A stretch of 64,000 nt of DNA from Flabesymbios commensalis (GCA_964017125.1 OZ024915.1:18567174-18631173); one strand, 5' to 3'. Shown: positions 1 to 11,465, counted from the stretch's first letter. Numbers and translations are program-made. Notes: generated by a model not told the origin, from the letters alone.

Positions 1-72
1 TATTAGTGGGCCATCGTCTGCGAAGGCAGTCCCAAATTTAAAACAACATTGGGTCAACCTTTTCTTTTTTTT
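1..72. repeat. Family A foldback, partial copy
   Basis: The window opens inside a degenerate family A hairpin. The arm ends with AACATTGGGTCAAC, and the centre reads CGTC-TGC-GAAG, which is GCA (a GNA loop) on the - strand. Only one side is inside the window. Confidence 0.6.
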
Positions 73-735
73 CACATTCGCTCACTCTGCTCACACCTGG
101 TGTCTATTATCACCTCTCGTGACATCTACTGATCAATCATCGATTGCAATCGATCTAGAAGGTGAGAGTCAGTTGACTGCCAACTGGTAAAAGGCAAATA
201 TTTGGCCAGCTGGAGAAAACGTCAACTCAAGACAAATTGATCAATTTAATATAATAAAAAACATTGGTTATGAAATGAATCTGATAAAGTAAATATGTTT
301 TACCATGTTTATTGCTCCCTTGTTACATAGTTGTTTGGCTTATACATAATATCAGATTGTAGGTGCCAAACATTTCAGTCGTATATAAAGCATTTTTAGG
401 AATAAGATGTGTGTCACTTTGATAGCCGAGTAGATAGAATGGTTGATTCTCTCCCATTAAATCTAAAGTTTATTAACAAATTAGTAATGCGCTGCTGTTT
501 TTTTTTCTAGAAAGGAAGTATGCATACTCAGCTTTTAATTAGAGCCGCACTTTATCACAAAAGAAAAAGAATGGCGGATTACCTTATAGTCGTTAAGTTG
601 ATCCACAGGTGGCGCTGTTTGAGAGCACGGTCCTGATGGGGCTCACCAGGGGGCGTGAGACATAAGGAGATTCTATATGTATTTTGAAAACCTAATGATC
701 TAGATCAAAGACAAATGTGAGCAAGATCATAAACC
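60..735 (-). repeat. Dispersed repeat N, inverted copy
   Basis: Two blocks (about 78-215 and 545-735) match, in reverse complement and in the same order and spacing, the blocks at 24890-25015 and 24345-24540. Landmarks are CACACCTGGTGTCTATTAT, GATTGCAATCGAT and a GCCCCCTGGTGAGNCC / CCACCTGTGGAT pair. Partial copies lie at 38.45-38.63 and 42.55-42.70 kb. No coding potential is seen, and the superfamily is unknown. Confidence 0.6.
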
Positions 736-1027
736 TTCAGATTAAATTAAAACACATCAGGACATTATAATAATTGAATCTGTTTTTGTTTTTCCTACTC
801 TGGCTCTAAAACTATTGCACGAAAGTGTAGAATAGTGTATCTTTCAACATGTTCCAAGTGGTGAAAACAAAATGACCACGAAGTTAAACAAAAAGCCAAA
901 TATCTACACTCCTTCCCAAATGATATTTTACCACTTTTACGTAATTATTTCACTATAGTGTATTACTTCAGGCTTCAAATGTTCAGTGTGAACCGTGTAT
1001 TAAAATCGCGCAATCGTTTTGTACATT

Positions 1028-1124
1028 TTTCCGCTTCGTTTGAATACCTATCGATTTTTATTTTTTTAGTGCGGGGATCGACTTTAGCCGTCAGATCCCA
1101 AAGTCGGTTTCCGCGCTGAAAGGG
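1028..1124. repeat. Family D foldback, truncated
   Basis: The right half of a family D element: GTGCGGGGATCGACTTTAG, then CCGCGCTGAAAGGG, ending at a TTAA (1125-1128). The left end is not recognisable. Confidence 0.65.
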
Positions 1125-1137
1125 TTAAACTTGTTAA

Positions 1138-1326
1138 CCCTTACATCGCTAAGCGCGACTATAGACGTTACTACTCCATTTTATTAACCGCTTAAATCGC
1201 AGTTATTGAGAACGAAATGTGTGTAAACAAGATTTACACATTTTTGGTCTCAAATTCAACAAATATAATTAATTTTTTAATTAATTAATTTTCAACTAAT
1301 TGAGGTTGTAATGTAGCGCTTGAAGG
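1138..1326. repeat. Family C-like TTAA element, degenerate
   Basis: Starts CCCTTACATCGC directly after TTAA (1134-1137) and ends near GCGCTTGAAGGG. It keeps the family C left part (CGACTAT..., TGAGAACGAAATGTGTG), but the hairpin core is lost. Only five bases separate its TTAA from that of the family D element before it. Confidence 0.55.
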
Positions 1327-1990
1327 GATAAACATGTTCTATAGGCCGATGTATTGTGGTGGATTAGATAGAGCAAGTGCTATCATTTTTTTGTGTTGAC
1401 ATTTTACATTAAATCTTACGTCTGATATGTATTCTGCTTTGTTATTGTTTCATATACGTTTATTCTTCCAAAATTTGCCTGTCGGATTTTCTTGTTCTGA
1501 ACCGTGAATTTTGGCTCACTGGTTGGGGTGGGGTGGGGGTGATTGAATAACAGATCGGTCAGTAATTAGTCAGATTTCATGGCTGAAGGTGACAATGAGT
1601 TGAGAGGTAATTACATCTGTGCCAACAAACAACACCATATGTACATGGACGCTTAAAACGCAAGGACCAGTATTAAGCAATTTTATTCATTTTTTCATCA
1701 ATAAAAGCATCAAGATTTTTTTCAATGTATTGCATAATTAGATTTAATACAACTATGAAAACCTGAAATTTTGCATTAAGCAATAAATTTGACATTTCTT
1801 TAAAACAAAAAATAATAAGACAACAACAAATTATTCCGCATTGAACATTTACATTGGCTATTAATGATGCATTCCAAGAGATAGATCAGGTAGGATGTGA
1901 CTGTTGAGAACTGTACATGTAAACCTGAATTGCTATCCTGTACCCCCTCACTAATTGAAAGGTTATAGAGATGAGCATTTGGTTAGAATG
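1327..1990. other. Non-coding, nothing recognised
   Basis: AT-rich upstream flank of the zinc-finger gene. A short G-run (about 1525-1545) is the only notable feature. No convincing open frame or repeat was seen. Confidence 0.4.
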
Positions 1991-1994
1991 TAAG

Positions 1995-2170
1995 GTGCAA
2001 TGGGCGGGGCAGTGTGTGACAAGTGAACAGACAATTGCTACTAACATCCATACCTTGTCAAGGTGTGACCAATCCAGGGTCACGTGACCAGCGCAGCCAA
2101 TCACAGCTGGTTAGAGCAGCACGCGTGCGCGTCCTTATAGCCCCGCCTATTCAGATTTAGGAAGTAGTGA
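1995..2170 (+). promoter_or_regulatory. Probable promoter of the zinc-finger gene
   Basis: A GC-rich island in AT-rich surroundings holds a GC box (GGGCGGGGC, 2002-2010), two CCAAT boxes (about 2069 and 2096), E-boxes CACGTG (2081-2086) and CAGCTG (2104-2109), a CG-rich stretch ACGCGTGCGCG, a TATA-like CTTATAG (about 2134) and a second GC box (CCCCGCC, 2141-2147). It lies 300-480 bp upstream of the first ATG. Transcription probably starts near 2165, leaving a 5' leader of roughly 300 bases. This is inferred from motif clustering only. Confidence 0.5.
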
Positions 2171-2481
2171 ACGTCAGCTTTAACAGGATATGTCTGTTCT
2201 CCTGAACTGTTCAGTAAGATCCGCCGCTCATCCTCCACACATCATCCACGTTAAACATCAAGGCTGCTTTATATGGAATAAACTTCAAAGTGAATGGATA
2301 ATAACCATACAATCTAATGCATAGTATGTGGAAAAGCATGAGAGAAAATACTACAGAGAAATATTAGAATAATTCAAGTTAAAAACGTGTACAGCTGAGC
2401 AATTGATGAAAAAGTGATAAGAGAACTCATTTTGTCAAGTTAATTTTTGTCTGTTTCGACTAAACGTCTTTGGAAGTTATA

Positions 2482-2551
2482 ATGGCAACAGTTCTACAAA
2501 AAGAAACGATAGATTATGATTATCAGTCACCAAAGATGATACGGAGTGGAG
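2482..2551 (+). CDS. C2H2 zinc-finger transcription factor, exon 1
   Basis: The first ATG after the promoter opens a 23-codon reading frame (MATVLQKETIDYDYQSPK...) that ends in phase 1 at a GGTGAG donor. The leftover G joins TG at the start of exon 2 to make a Val codon, so the frame is preserved exactly. This start fits better than one inside exon 2, because the apparent first codon of exon 2 includes the G of the acceptor AG. The peptide lacks the SNAG repressor signature (MPRSFLVK) of Gfi proteins. Confidence 0.7.
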
Positions 2552-2965
2552 GTGAGTTTAAGTCACTAGTAAATTTATTTCATTATATAAAATTGTATAG
2601 TCATTCTGTATAGTTTATAGACTACTTAATTTGTGTATATATATAATTATCCAGCTACCCCGATAAATTAAAAAAAATACGGACCGTCATATGCTCGTAA
2701 AAAAACGTAACAATCATAGCTCAACATTCTTTCGTGCATAGCCTAAATGTGTTTATTTATTCTTATTTCATAAATTATCAATGCTGAGTGAAGTTTCATC
2801 AGAAGTTTTTTCTTCAGTTTACATGTATACATATCTGTATTTGCATGGGCGTATACGTATGGCAGCATACTTTATAGTTTTATACTCATTGATTAATCAC
2901 AACATTTAGTGCATATTACTTAAATGTATTTCAATAAATCAATAAAAGTGTACGTTTCTTTGCAG

Positions 2966-4155
2966 TGTTTTCTGAAGAGCGGATTGAAGATGACATGACC
3001 AGTGTGAATGTATGTGACATCAGTACATGTGACGAAGATGAAGAAGAAGATATGACGATTGAGGACAATGCTACTATAGCTTTAGATTTGACAATAAAAG
3101 ACAATGGTAAAGTGAGTTCCTTCCATGCTGGTGATAGCTTAATAACCTCTTCACCTCAACGCGGACAAATACAAGGTGTCGACAAAGAAGGACAACAAGA
3201 AAATCAAGAAATAAAGACAAAGTGTGACAGTCCTCAAGGTCGTGCTGCAGAGGTCAAAGCTAAACTAAACGCACCATCATCTCCAAAACTAACCTTTTGC
3301 AGACCTTGGCAATCAGATGACTCATCAAAAGAAAAGTTATCTTCATCTGGTGACCAGAGTGAAAGTAAGGATGAGGTACCAAGCGCAATGTACAGATTCT
3401 ATGATCGGGTACCAGAGCAGTACCATCCTATGTCAGAACAAGGTCATCCCACGTTAGCCTCTGTAAGTACATCACATCCAATGACAGCTTATACTGCTAC
3501 ATCACCCTCATCTCACCATCACCTTGACAGAAAGCCAGAAGGTCACCCTATGGTAGGACAAGGTCATCCCCTATTGACCTCTGTCAGTCCACCACATCCC
3601 CTGGTTACTTACCCTGGTATGCCTCATCATCATCCCGCACTCACTGACCTCTGGCTCCAGCTATCACGTGGTTACCATGGTAAAGCACGTCACATGAGGA
3701 CTGCGTATCCCTCAGTGCCTCATCATCCACCTCATCACGGCTCCATGTCGCCTCATGACCCGCTACTCACTCCAGGTCATCCTAGATCACGAGCTCAAAA
3801 TAAACTTGTGAGTCCTGAAAGAGGCTCAGATGGGGATAGTGATCCTGCCACACCAGACTCTACCACAAAGTCCCCAAATGTGCCCCTATCTGTTCACATT
3901 CCTGACCAGAGATCTTTATTACCGGATCATGTAATGAATCATGCAGATGCCCATAGGAGACGATATGACGCCACAAGAAACAGTTTTTTAGGACACACTA
4001 ATGACGCGAAGTCAGTGAGTGACGTCACATGCAGTATCTGGCCTTTCAATGGGAGAAGATCACGTGATCCAAGCAAGCCTGCATCCGGAAAGAAGTACAA
4101 ATGTGACTTATGCGGAAAAAGTTTCTCACGCTCCAATACACTGGTGACGCACAGG
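2966..4155 (+). CDS. C2H2 zinc-finger transcription factor, exon 2
   Basis: Encodes residues 25-420 of a predicted 525-residue nuclear DNA-binding protein. The part is low-complexity up to the first finger. An acidic stretch (CDEDEEEDMTIED) is followed by ALDLT, which resembles a CtBP-type PxDLS motif. Then comes a His/Pro-rich region with two related units (about 3415-3530 and 3535-3640; GHPM..QGHP.L.SVS..HP) and more H-P runs to about residue 275. A basic segment precedes finger 1 (C403, C406, H419). The donor is AGG|GTGAGT in phase 0, splitting finger 1 between its two histidines. Finger sequences resemble both Gfi/Senseless and Fezf proteins, and I cannot decide orthology. Composition before the fingers suggests a regulatory, possibly repressive domain; that part is inference. 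Confidence 0.88.
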
Positions 4156-4599
4156 GTGAGTTGAATTTAATGTCTTCTTATGATTTAGCCCGTGAAACGC
4201 GTTCATGATAATATTCGTGAACGTGGTGAAAAAAAAATATGTCCTTGTTTTTTAATGAGCGTGCTCACATAATTATGCAATGTGACGAAAATCAGCCATA
4301 TATATTTTTAAATGACAAAGAATTTGCATTTAAATGCATATTTGTATGTGACCATGCGTACAAATGAGAGGGGGGTAATTCCTGATGAAATCTAGTGTGG
4401 TCATGTTTAGAATACATGTAGTTAGTAACAAGATGTTGCCATCGTTATTATGGGGTAAAATAAAAAAGAAAGCGAATATAAAAAATGAATTTCTCGCTTA
4501 AAACATGGCCGCCGTTGATTATCAAGTCGCCAAGGTGTCTGAAATGTGGACACAATGGTTCATATAAATTACATACAGGAGACGCTGAGATACTGTGGT

Positions 4600-4815
4600 G
4601 TTTTAATGTTGGCGCATCGTTTTCCACGTCAGCCCAACTTCAAATCAACAATGGGTCAACGACTTTCGCCCTCTGCGAAATATATAAATAGCCATAACTT
4701 CTCGTCTGTCCCCAAGAAATGGGACATGTTGGCCCAATGCTGGGTTAATGCTAGCCCACCGTCTACGACGTTGGCCCAGCATCAACCCAGCATTGGTCAA
4801 CATGTCTTGTTTGCA
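4600..4815. repeat. Two adjacent family A foldbacks in intron 2
   Basis: One degenerate copy (about 4610-4680) and one well-kept copy (about 4725-4815). The latter has arms TTGGCCCAATGCTGGG / CCCAGCATTGGTCAA and centre CGTC-TAC-GACG, which is C-GTA-G on the - strand. They lie in the 2.6-kb intron of the zinc-finger gene. Confidence 0.75.
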
Positions 4816-5392
4816 GTGTCAGTTCACAAGTCAACCATAGCACAACTTGTTGTAACCAGTCATTTGTTAATATCCAAATCTAGTCATTCATTTTACAGAC
4901 TTTATATTGAGCCACAGGCTGAGCTTTCAGATATTACGTCAGTTTACCACTAAAAGTGACCACCGCCAGGAATGACAAAACAAATACCCGATTATCTGCG
5001 AACACAAGGCCGATTAACGGAATTAGTAGTTTCACGCTTCTAACACTTAGCAGGAGAAGGCATAATTTACGTAATATTTGTCGTACGATTATGAGCTATC
5101 GCTAAACCTTGCGGTTTTATTATAATGATCAGCATAAAACTCGTTATAAATGCAGAAAAAGTGACTGATTTATATCGAATAAAATGGCGTGGCATGATGA
5201 AAAGTTTGTGGGTGGCTCTCGGTCAGAAAATAAAAACATATAGAGGAAAGTCACCTCAATTGTTTACTTTTCAAAATCACCCACACCTATCTTGTTTTAT
5301 CCTATCATCTCTATTTAGTTGCGTTTAAGGAGTTTAGAAGCGTTTATATAATGCCAAAACATAAAGCTATTTTCTAAAACAATACGATTGAT

Positions 5393-5460
5393 CAGCAAAC
5401 ACGAGACGTTCACCCAATGTTGGTGCAATGTTGGTCATTGTACCAGCATTTAGGCTGATT
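5393..5460. repeat. Family A foldback, half copy
   Basis: CAGCAAACACGAGACGTT then CACCCAATGTTGG; the centre and right arm are largely missing. Confidence 0.55.
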
Positions 5461-5894
5461 GATAATTTATGTTCAAACACTTATTATGCCAAAACATATA
5501 CCCATTCATTTTATATATTTAATAGCCCCCAAAAATATATAATAAATTAGGGAATGTCATTAAAAAAAGTTGCAATAATTAGATATTAAGTTCCCAGATA
5601 AAACACAGTATGAATTATATTCTAATTAGGAGGCTGAATGCGATATTTGGTGATTTGATCAAGTAATGCCACGTTTATCATGTTTATATGCCGATATAGA
5701 TTATATCACCCGTTTAGTCTTAGTTGTATTAAAGTAAAGACAGAGTCCCTAATCAGGTTAAATGTACCACCCGATGTTCACAGACAGTATAATTACTTAA
5801 CAACAATTATTTACGACGCTGAAATATTTTTGTGTAAACTATGGAGACAAAATATAGCATCTACTAGAAATCATCATAAATGTCTTACTGAATT

Positions 5895-6014
5895 CTTTAT
5901 TTGAATACCTATATGTTATTGGTCTATGACCTTTATAATTTTTTTAATTATACAAAATTCTTCAATGCGGGGATCGACATTAGTCGTGTAAAGTCGGTTC
6001 CCGCGCTGAAAGGG
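5895..6014. repeat. Family D foldback, truncated
   Basis: Contains the family D landmarks GAATACCTATATGTTATTGG and ATGCGGGGATCGACATTAG. It ends CGCGCTGAAAGGG followed by TTAA (6015-6018). Confidence 0.65.
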
Positions 6015-6071
6015 TTAACGTCTCTAACCCATTGAATTAACTTGTACACTAGTACATACAACATATCTTAA

Positions 6072-6309
6072 CCCTTTAAGTCCTCAGAATGCATTAAAAC
6101 ATTATTTTACATCCCCCAAAACAGACCTAATTTTCCTACAACTATGGGTTTTATAATGAATATTCCCATGAAACTGGTTTACCAATACATGATAATTTTC
6201 TTTACTTCTCCACCCACTTCAAATCATCTACTGCAAGTCGAGAATTGCGACAGCAATTCGCGGCTTGTAGTGGATGAAGATGACAATGGTAAATTCAGGC
6301 TTCAAAGGG
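6072..6309. repeat. Family K TTAA foldback
   Basis: Follows TTAA (6068-6071), starts CCCTTTAAGTCC and ends GGCTTCAAAGGG (next bases CTAA, a decayed TTAA). The hairpin near the right end has apex ATTGC-GACA-GCAAT. The copy at 14462-14632 shares the hairpin and right end. Confidence 0.7.
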
Positions 6310-6775
6310 CTAAGGGATAATTCTATAAATGCTGACATTAGAGGATGCAGCCAATGTTTTGTTCATTATATATCACAATAATACTATTTTATGTTTTTTT
6401 TAAATTTATTAATCACTATCTAGACAAAATCGTTACATTCTACGCCTTTACCAACTCTACTGTATATATTATGTTGGAATAGTGCACCCTAGTCCTCCAA
6501 TATAAATACACCATACACTAATTGTCCTGGTTCCATATTGTGCTAAAGTCGACAGCCGAGACAGACCTACATCCGGACTGTTTGTATAATTGGATATAAT
6601 TATGATGGTTGTGTAAATGTAATGATTTAATTAACACTTCTTCAGACGGGTAAACATGGCTCTGTTGCCTAAAATATTATGCGCGCTTGTGCAATGTTGT
6701 ATGTTTCACATAAATCCCAAAATACGTGTCAGCCATGTTTTCTTTGTCCGTTTTATCACCTATTTTCTGTTACAG

Positions 6776-7093
6776 AGGATTCATACAGGGGAGAAGCCGT
6801 TTGAATGTGATCTTTGCGGACGTGCATTTCGTCAGCCAGGAAATCTAACACGTCATCGTATGACACATACTCCACACAAACCTTATGTGTGCCCTGTCTG
6901 TAACAAAGCTTTCAACAGAGCATCTAACTTACAGACGCACATGCGAACCCACGACGACTATGTTCCATTCGTCTGTCCTTACTGTGGGCAGGGCTTCCAG
7001 AAGAAAACTGATTGGAAGGCGCATTGTTATACACATACATCAGTGACGTCACAAGGTCATCACACAGGTACAGGGGTCAGCTTGACGGCGTAA
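6776..7093 (+). CDS. C2H2 zinc-finger transcription factor, exon 3 (last)
   Basis: Begins after a TTCTGTTACAG acceptor and supplies the rest of finger 1 (H423). It then carries three full C2H2 fingers (residues 431-451, 459-479, 487-507), all C-x2-C-x12-H-x3-H. The linker after finger 1 is the classical TGEKPF; later linkers diverge (TPHKPY, DDYVPF). The protein ends 18 residues after the last histidine (TAA at 7091). Joining exon 2 to exon 3 gives HRRIH, exact His-x3-His spacing, which confirms the splice. Finger 3 to 4 (KAFNRASNLQTH ... PFVCPYCGQGF) is close to Fezf fingers. Finger 4 (GFQKKTD) also recalls Gfi. Confidence 0.92.
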   Translation, partial: RIHTGEKPFECDLCGRAFRQPGNLTRHRMTHTPHKPYVCPVCNKAFNRASNLQTHMRTHDDYVPFVCPYCGQGFQKKTDWKAHCYTHTSVTSQGHHTGTGVSLTA

Positions 7094-7189
7094 TGTGGTT
7101 GTGAAAACAACAAAAAAGACATTTATTTAACGCATCTACACTATGATGTGGAATGGAAATAATATGAATATTAAATGGACTGTTGCGCA

Positions 7190-7195
7190 AATAAA
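7190..7195 (+). terminator. Poly(A) signal of the zinc-finger gene
   Basis: AATAAA about 96 bases after the TAA stop, on the coding strand. Confidence 0.5.
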
Positions 7196-7199
7196 CTAT

Positions 7200-8345
7200 A
7201 ATAATATATACATGTGATATAATCAATTTACCCATTGTCGTTTTATTGTCATATTGTTAAATCATTATATATGATTCTAAAAAACTATAACTTGAAATTA
7301 AAAAGCAACTGAATTGCTTTAAAAGCCCTTGTTCATATTCAATAATAGTCTGCTGTTGTCGTTGGTAATTATCGTCCCCTAGACAGAGAAGGTGATAAGA
7401 GTTACTTTACAATTTGACCCTTTGCACCTTTCTAATTCACAGGTCACGATACATACTATTGTATTTCATTGCTTATGCACACGACAATGCTATTTACAAA
7501 CTTTCAACACCAACATTGTTGAAAGAAGTTATCCTGTGACTTCGATATGCTTAAATAATGTTTGCAAAGGTTCTCTATGCACTGCACGAAAAAAAAGAAC
7601 ATAACTTCTTGCTGAGATTATTTGTGGTATATCACACATACACTACACTATCTTCTGTCTAACAAGAATGTCTGTTATGTTTCTATAGCTGAAGATTAAA
7701 CTATTATATTTCTCTTAAATACTCGGCATCTTCTGAAACACTTCGACGTATTTTCAGCGTAGAACAGAGGGAATCATTATATTATATTATTAAGTTAATT
7801 TTACTCGCTTCTTTATAGCTGGGAAAATCTACATGATATAGGTATTGTTATGCAAGTCATTTATTGTGCTATTGTTCGAATATATCTGTTTGCACCGTAA
7901 TAAACTTACACAAATACCAATACATATCTTTTTATTCTTTTCCTTCGAAATATCAAATGATAGTTTAAGAAATAATATGATATATATATTATATTTGCAT
8001 ACTAGAATGATACATGGCAAGCAGGCAGCAGTCTTATATATTTGATCACGGTCTGCCATGCATCTGTTGTAATTGTAGTTAAATTCTGATATTGCACATA
8101 TAGACTGCCAGATAATGATCTTATTCAAGTTTGTAATAATAATTATTATTAGTTAAAGAAGTGGAAGTACTTGATATACATGATATAATAATTACATGTA
8201 CATAGGCACATTTATGCGATCCTTATCTATGGGCTGTCTTTAAAAACGTATCTATTAATGGCCAATTTAACTCGTAAAACGCTTATTTAAATAATTCGAT
8301 GTCCTTATCCACTTGAAGTTGTGTCTCACCACCGCGACACACTAC
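7200..8345. other. Non-coding, nothing recognised
   Basis: AT-rich sequence downstream of the zinc-finger gene. Open frames on both strands here are short, overlapping and show no protein-like composition. Confidence 0.4.
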
Positions 8346-8350
8346 TTTAA

Positions 8351-8589
8351 CCCTTTTACCGCCAAATTATTCAATCTGAATTTTCACCCACTTGAGGTTG
8401 TGTCTCGCTGACGCGATCCACAACTTCAAGTGAGTGAAAATTATTCAGATTTGACAAAATGGAGGTCAACTGTTTTCAAATATTGCTAATTGATCTCACA
8501 TTCTATCTTTATCATCTTTTAAAAGGTGGTACCTAATGTGCTAATAACAAATGAAAACCCGAATATATGCGGCACCGGCGGTTAAAGGG
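8351..8589 (+). repeat. Family B TTAA foldback, complete
   Basis: This 239-bp element has TTAA on both sides (8347-8350, 8590-8593), starts CCCTTTTACCGCC and ends GGCGGTTAAAGGG. A 52-bp hairpin near the left end (CACCCACTTGAGGTTGTG ... CACAACTTCAAGTGAGTG) has apex TCGC-TGAC-GCGA, read on the - strand as GC-GTCA-GC. This is the best-preserved B copy and serves as the reference. Confidence 0.85.
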
Positions 8590-8747
8590 TTAAGTGGGAT
8601 TCAAATTACTCATATTTGTTTATTTTATACCAAAAATGTGCAGATCTTGATGTTTTAAAGCTTAATTCGTTCCCAGTAACAGTGATTTGATCAGCTAACA
8701 CAATGGATTAAAAACGATTATAATCGCGCTTAGGGATCTTTCACATA

Positions 8748-8892
8748 CACTCTAAACAATATAGGTTCTTTAGAAGGAACCCTTCAGTACTATCACCATG
8801 CAGCCCCAGGAGAACCCTTGTAGGGTTATCCTGGGGTTGCATGGTAATAGTACTGAAAGGTTCTTTTTAAAGAACCTATATTATTTAGAGTG
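8748..8892. repeat. Foldback MITE with TA duplication (Tc1/mariner-like)
   Basis: An almost perfect palindrome across its length, starting CACTCTAAA and ending TTTAGAGTG, with TA on both sides (8746-8747, 8893-8894). The TA duplication and CAC...GTG ends suggest a Tc1/mariner-type non-autonomous element. No open frame. This is the only copy in the window. Confidence 0.7.
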
Positions 8893-9159
8893 TACCCACC
8901 CACACTGTCCATTGTTCTTGTTTTTTTAAACATGTACAAAGAAAAAAATCCGAGGAGGGGCTTGACCCACCCACTTCCGAGTTTTTTTTAAATAGCGGTA
9001 TCAGGGTCATTTGAGTTTTGTTATGACACATCAAGAATCACAAGGGAAATATACTGACAGAACACAAAAGTCCCGGTGATAATAAAACCATGCCTGTCCA
9101 GTTTGGCGGGTTGAATTCACCACCCCACTCCTCCCTGCGCGTGGAGATAATTAGCAGCA

Positions 9160-9262
9160 AACACAAAACATTAAACCATTGTTGGTTTAATGTTGGGCCA
9201 GCGTCGCAGATGGTGGCCCAACCTTAAACCAACATGGTTCAATGTCTTGCTCTAGCTGGGAA
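9160..9262. repeat. Family A foldback
   Basis: Starts CAGCAAACACAAAACATT, has centre CGTC-GCA-GATG and ends near AGCTGGGA. The triloop is GCA. Confidence 0.75.
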
Positions 9263-9602
9263 TTACCACAAAAGGTGTCAGGGCCCAAGTCAATGAGTCA
9301 ATAATTGGTTTAATCGAGCGGAAAAATACCCCCTAATTATTTCGTCACTGAAAAAGAGGTGTCACACGTGGCCAAAAAAGGTCACATGTTTGCTTTGCGA
9401 CACCACATGATGTAACTGGTTAGGCAGTTGATGTTTACAATTTTTAAATAGGTGTAGGTGTAGGTGTTGGTGAACGCTGTAATGACTCAGCAAGATCCAT
9501 TTATTTTGTTAAATGGGATGCATAAATCATGGTGTAATACGGAGAATGCCACAGGAATATGACATTGTGAGAATGACAATGATGTTATTCAGAGCATGTT
9601 TT

Positions 9603-9660
9603 GTAGTCAAGTCAAGTCAAGCCATCTTTATTTAGAATAGGTACCTTTGTGAAAACACTT
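9603..9660 (-). repeat. LINE-type 3' tail
   Basis: On the - strand this reads AATAAAGATGGC followed by TTGAC repeated three times, the usual layout of a LINE 3' terminus with a short tandem tail. Up to 300 bp of adjoining sequence (to 9960) may be its 3' UTR. No coding remnant is visible. Confidence 0.4.
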
Positions 9661-9963
9661 GTAACAAAAGCCAAAACGCTTTTCCACCGATCTTTTGAGT
9701 TAGAAATCAACATTGCTTTTTAAAAACATATCAATAATATCAGATTCATATTTACGAATTAAACAAGTTGTATATTGCTATTTAAACTAGACCTCCCAAT
9801 CACTATAAAATATGCCACTACAATTGGCGTATTTATAAATTATTTATACTGACATACATGTATTTTATAGAGCCTTCTATAAAAACAATATGATACAGTC
9901 CGTACTAGTAGTAAAGTGCAAGAAGATGATTTTGAAGATGTAATCCCATTCCATTTGTTTTAA

Positions 9964-10192
9964 CCTTTTACCCGCCGGTACCGATTATATTCGGTTTTTT
10001 CATTTTGTATTTGCACATTAAATACCACTTTAGAACCTGGCAAAAAATAAAACCTGACATCAAACAGTAAGATTTGACCTCTATTTTGTCAAATCGAAAT
10101 GATTTTCACTCACTTGAAGTTGTGGATCGCGTCAGCGAGACACAACTTCAAATGGGTGAAAATTCCAATTAAATGATTTGGCGGTTATAGGG
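9964..10192 (-). repeat. Family B TTAA foldback
   Basis: Flanked by TTAA at 9960-9963 and 10193-10196, reversed relative to the reference copy. The hairpin apex reads GATCGC-GTCA-GCGAGA. Confidence 0.8.
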
Positions 10193-10274
10193 TTAATATA
10201 TACTGAGACCCATGTTGCTTGTATTAACTGCTGATTATCACACATTCAAAAATTAACAATAACTGCACACGTCG

Positions 10275-10370
10275 CCTCTAAGCTCAGTGTTGGTACGATG
10301 CAGGGCCAGCATCGTAGACGGTGGACCAGCATCATATTAGCACTGGCTCAACCATCCGTATTAGTTGGGT
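10275..10370. repeat. Family A foldback, degenerate
   Basis: Centre CATC-GTA-GACGGTGG with decayed arms. Confidence 0.55.
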
Positions 10371-10594
10371 TAGAGGTCCAAACATATTAAGTCCATTTAT
10401 TTTTTCAATTGAAAAAAACCTCGCATTTTTCACATATTTTTTTTCAACTTAATTTTATAATTCAATACTTGCCATGTATAGGCAGAACATACACATGTAT
10501 ATAAAAAATAGTTTTCTTTGTTCACCGGCCAGATTGACGAGAGTTGTTTAGTGAACAGAGTTTGAATATAACGGTGTTTTCTGTGATCCTTTGA

Positions 10595-10823
10595 CCCTTT
10601 CCCCTCTATTAACGACTATTGTAGTTTTTAATCCATTTCATTAGCGGACCAAATCACTGTTATTGGAATGAAATGTGTGTTAAAAAAACAATATTTGCAA
10701 ATGTCCAGTATCAAATTCGACTAATAAGAGTACTTTTCACCCACTAGAAGTTGTGGGTCGCGGTAGCGAGACACAACTTCAAGTGGGTGAAAATTTAAAT
10801 TGCATAATTTAACGCCTAAAGGG
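10595..10823. repeat. Family C TTAA foldback
   Basis: This 229-bp copy has TTAA at 10824-10827 and a decayed TTGA on the left. It starts CCCTTTCC and ends ACGCCTAAAGGG. The hairpin TTGTGGGTCGC-GGTA-GCGAGACACAA lies close to the right end. It shares its hairpin arms with family B but not the rest. Confidence 0.8.
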
Positions 10824-11419
10824 TTAAGCCTCGTTTGTGCCGTGTGGATTCTTTCACCTCTTGACTTTTGACAATGGCATACGTCTGACGAGGGAGCACA
10901 TCACACACCAGATACCACTCGTCGCGCAGGGGAGCAAATACATCACAAACATCTCTGAAAAGATCAACTCAGGACAGATAGGATTAAGTTGATGACCGGA
11001 AGAGAGTCTGTGATGTGGTGTAACAGGGCGGAGGTGATACCTCGTAATTAACAGAGATTACTCAGAACAGACAACTTTTGTCAAATCCCCACGAATAACA
11101 GTTGTTTATCCCTCAGAGGTGCATGTCGCAATCATTGGAAAGAATAGAAGATTTGCTCCCAAAAGCAAACACGTGTTTCTCAGAACACTCGTGAAAATAA
11201 AGTAATGTATCAACGTTATTTATGGCGTAATCATTTGAACGCAAATCACCACTCTTGTCATTTGAATGATTTGTTGACTCACAAAACAACAGATTATAAA
11301 GGTGAAATAATTGGTTACCTTCAGATTATGAAGGTGAAATATTTGGTTACTCGGCAGGAAAAATTGTGTTCTCCAATGGAACAAATAGGCGTACCTTTTG
11401 CCGACATTATTAATGTAGT

Positions 11420-11465
11420 AGGTCGCGATAGTGCGACATAGCTTGAAGTGGGTGAAACTGGAAAA
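11420..11465. repeat. Family C hairpin fragment
   Basis: GTAGGTCGC-GATA-GTGCGACATAG followed by CTTGAAGTGGGTGAAA. The loop keeps G and A with changed middle bases. Confidence 0.5.

Noticed and set aside
1886-2104. 72-codon frame on the - strand upstream of the zinc-finger gene
   Set aside because: Overlaps the promoter motifs, no homology or domain recognised, composition not protein-like.
4485-4953. Open frames of 68 and 135 codons in the zinc-finger intron
   Set aside because: They read through two family A foldbacks; no protein motif.
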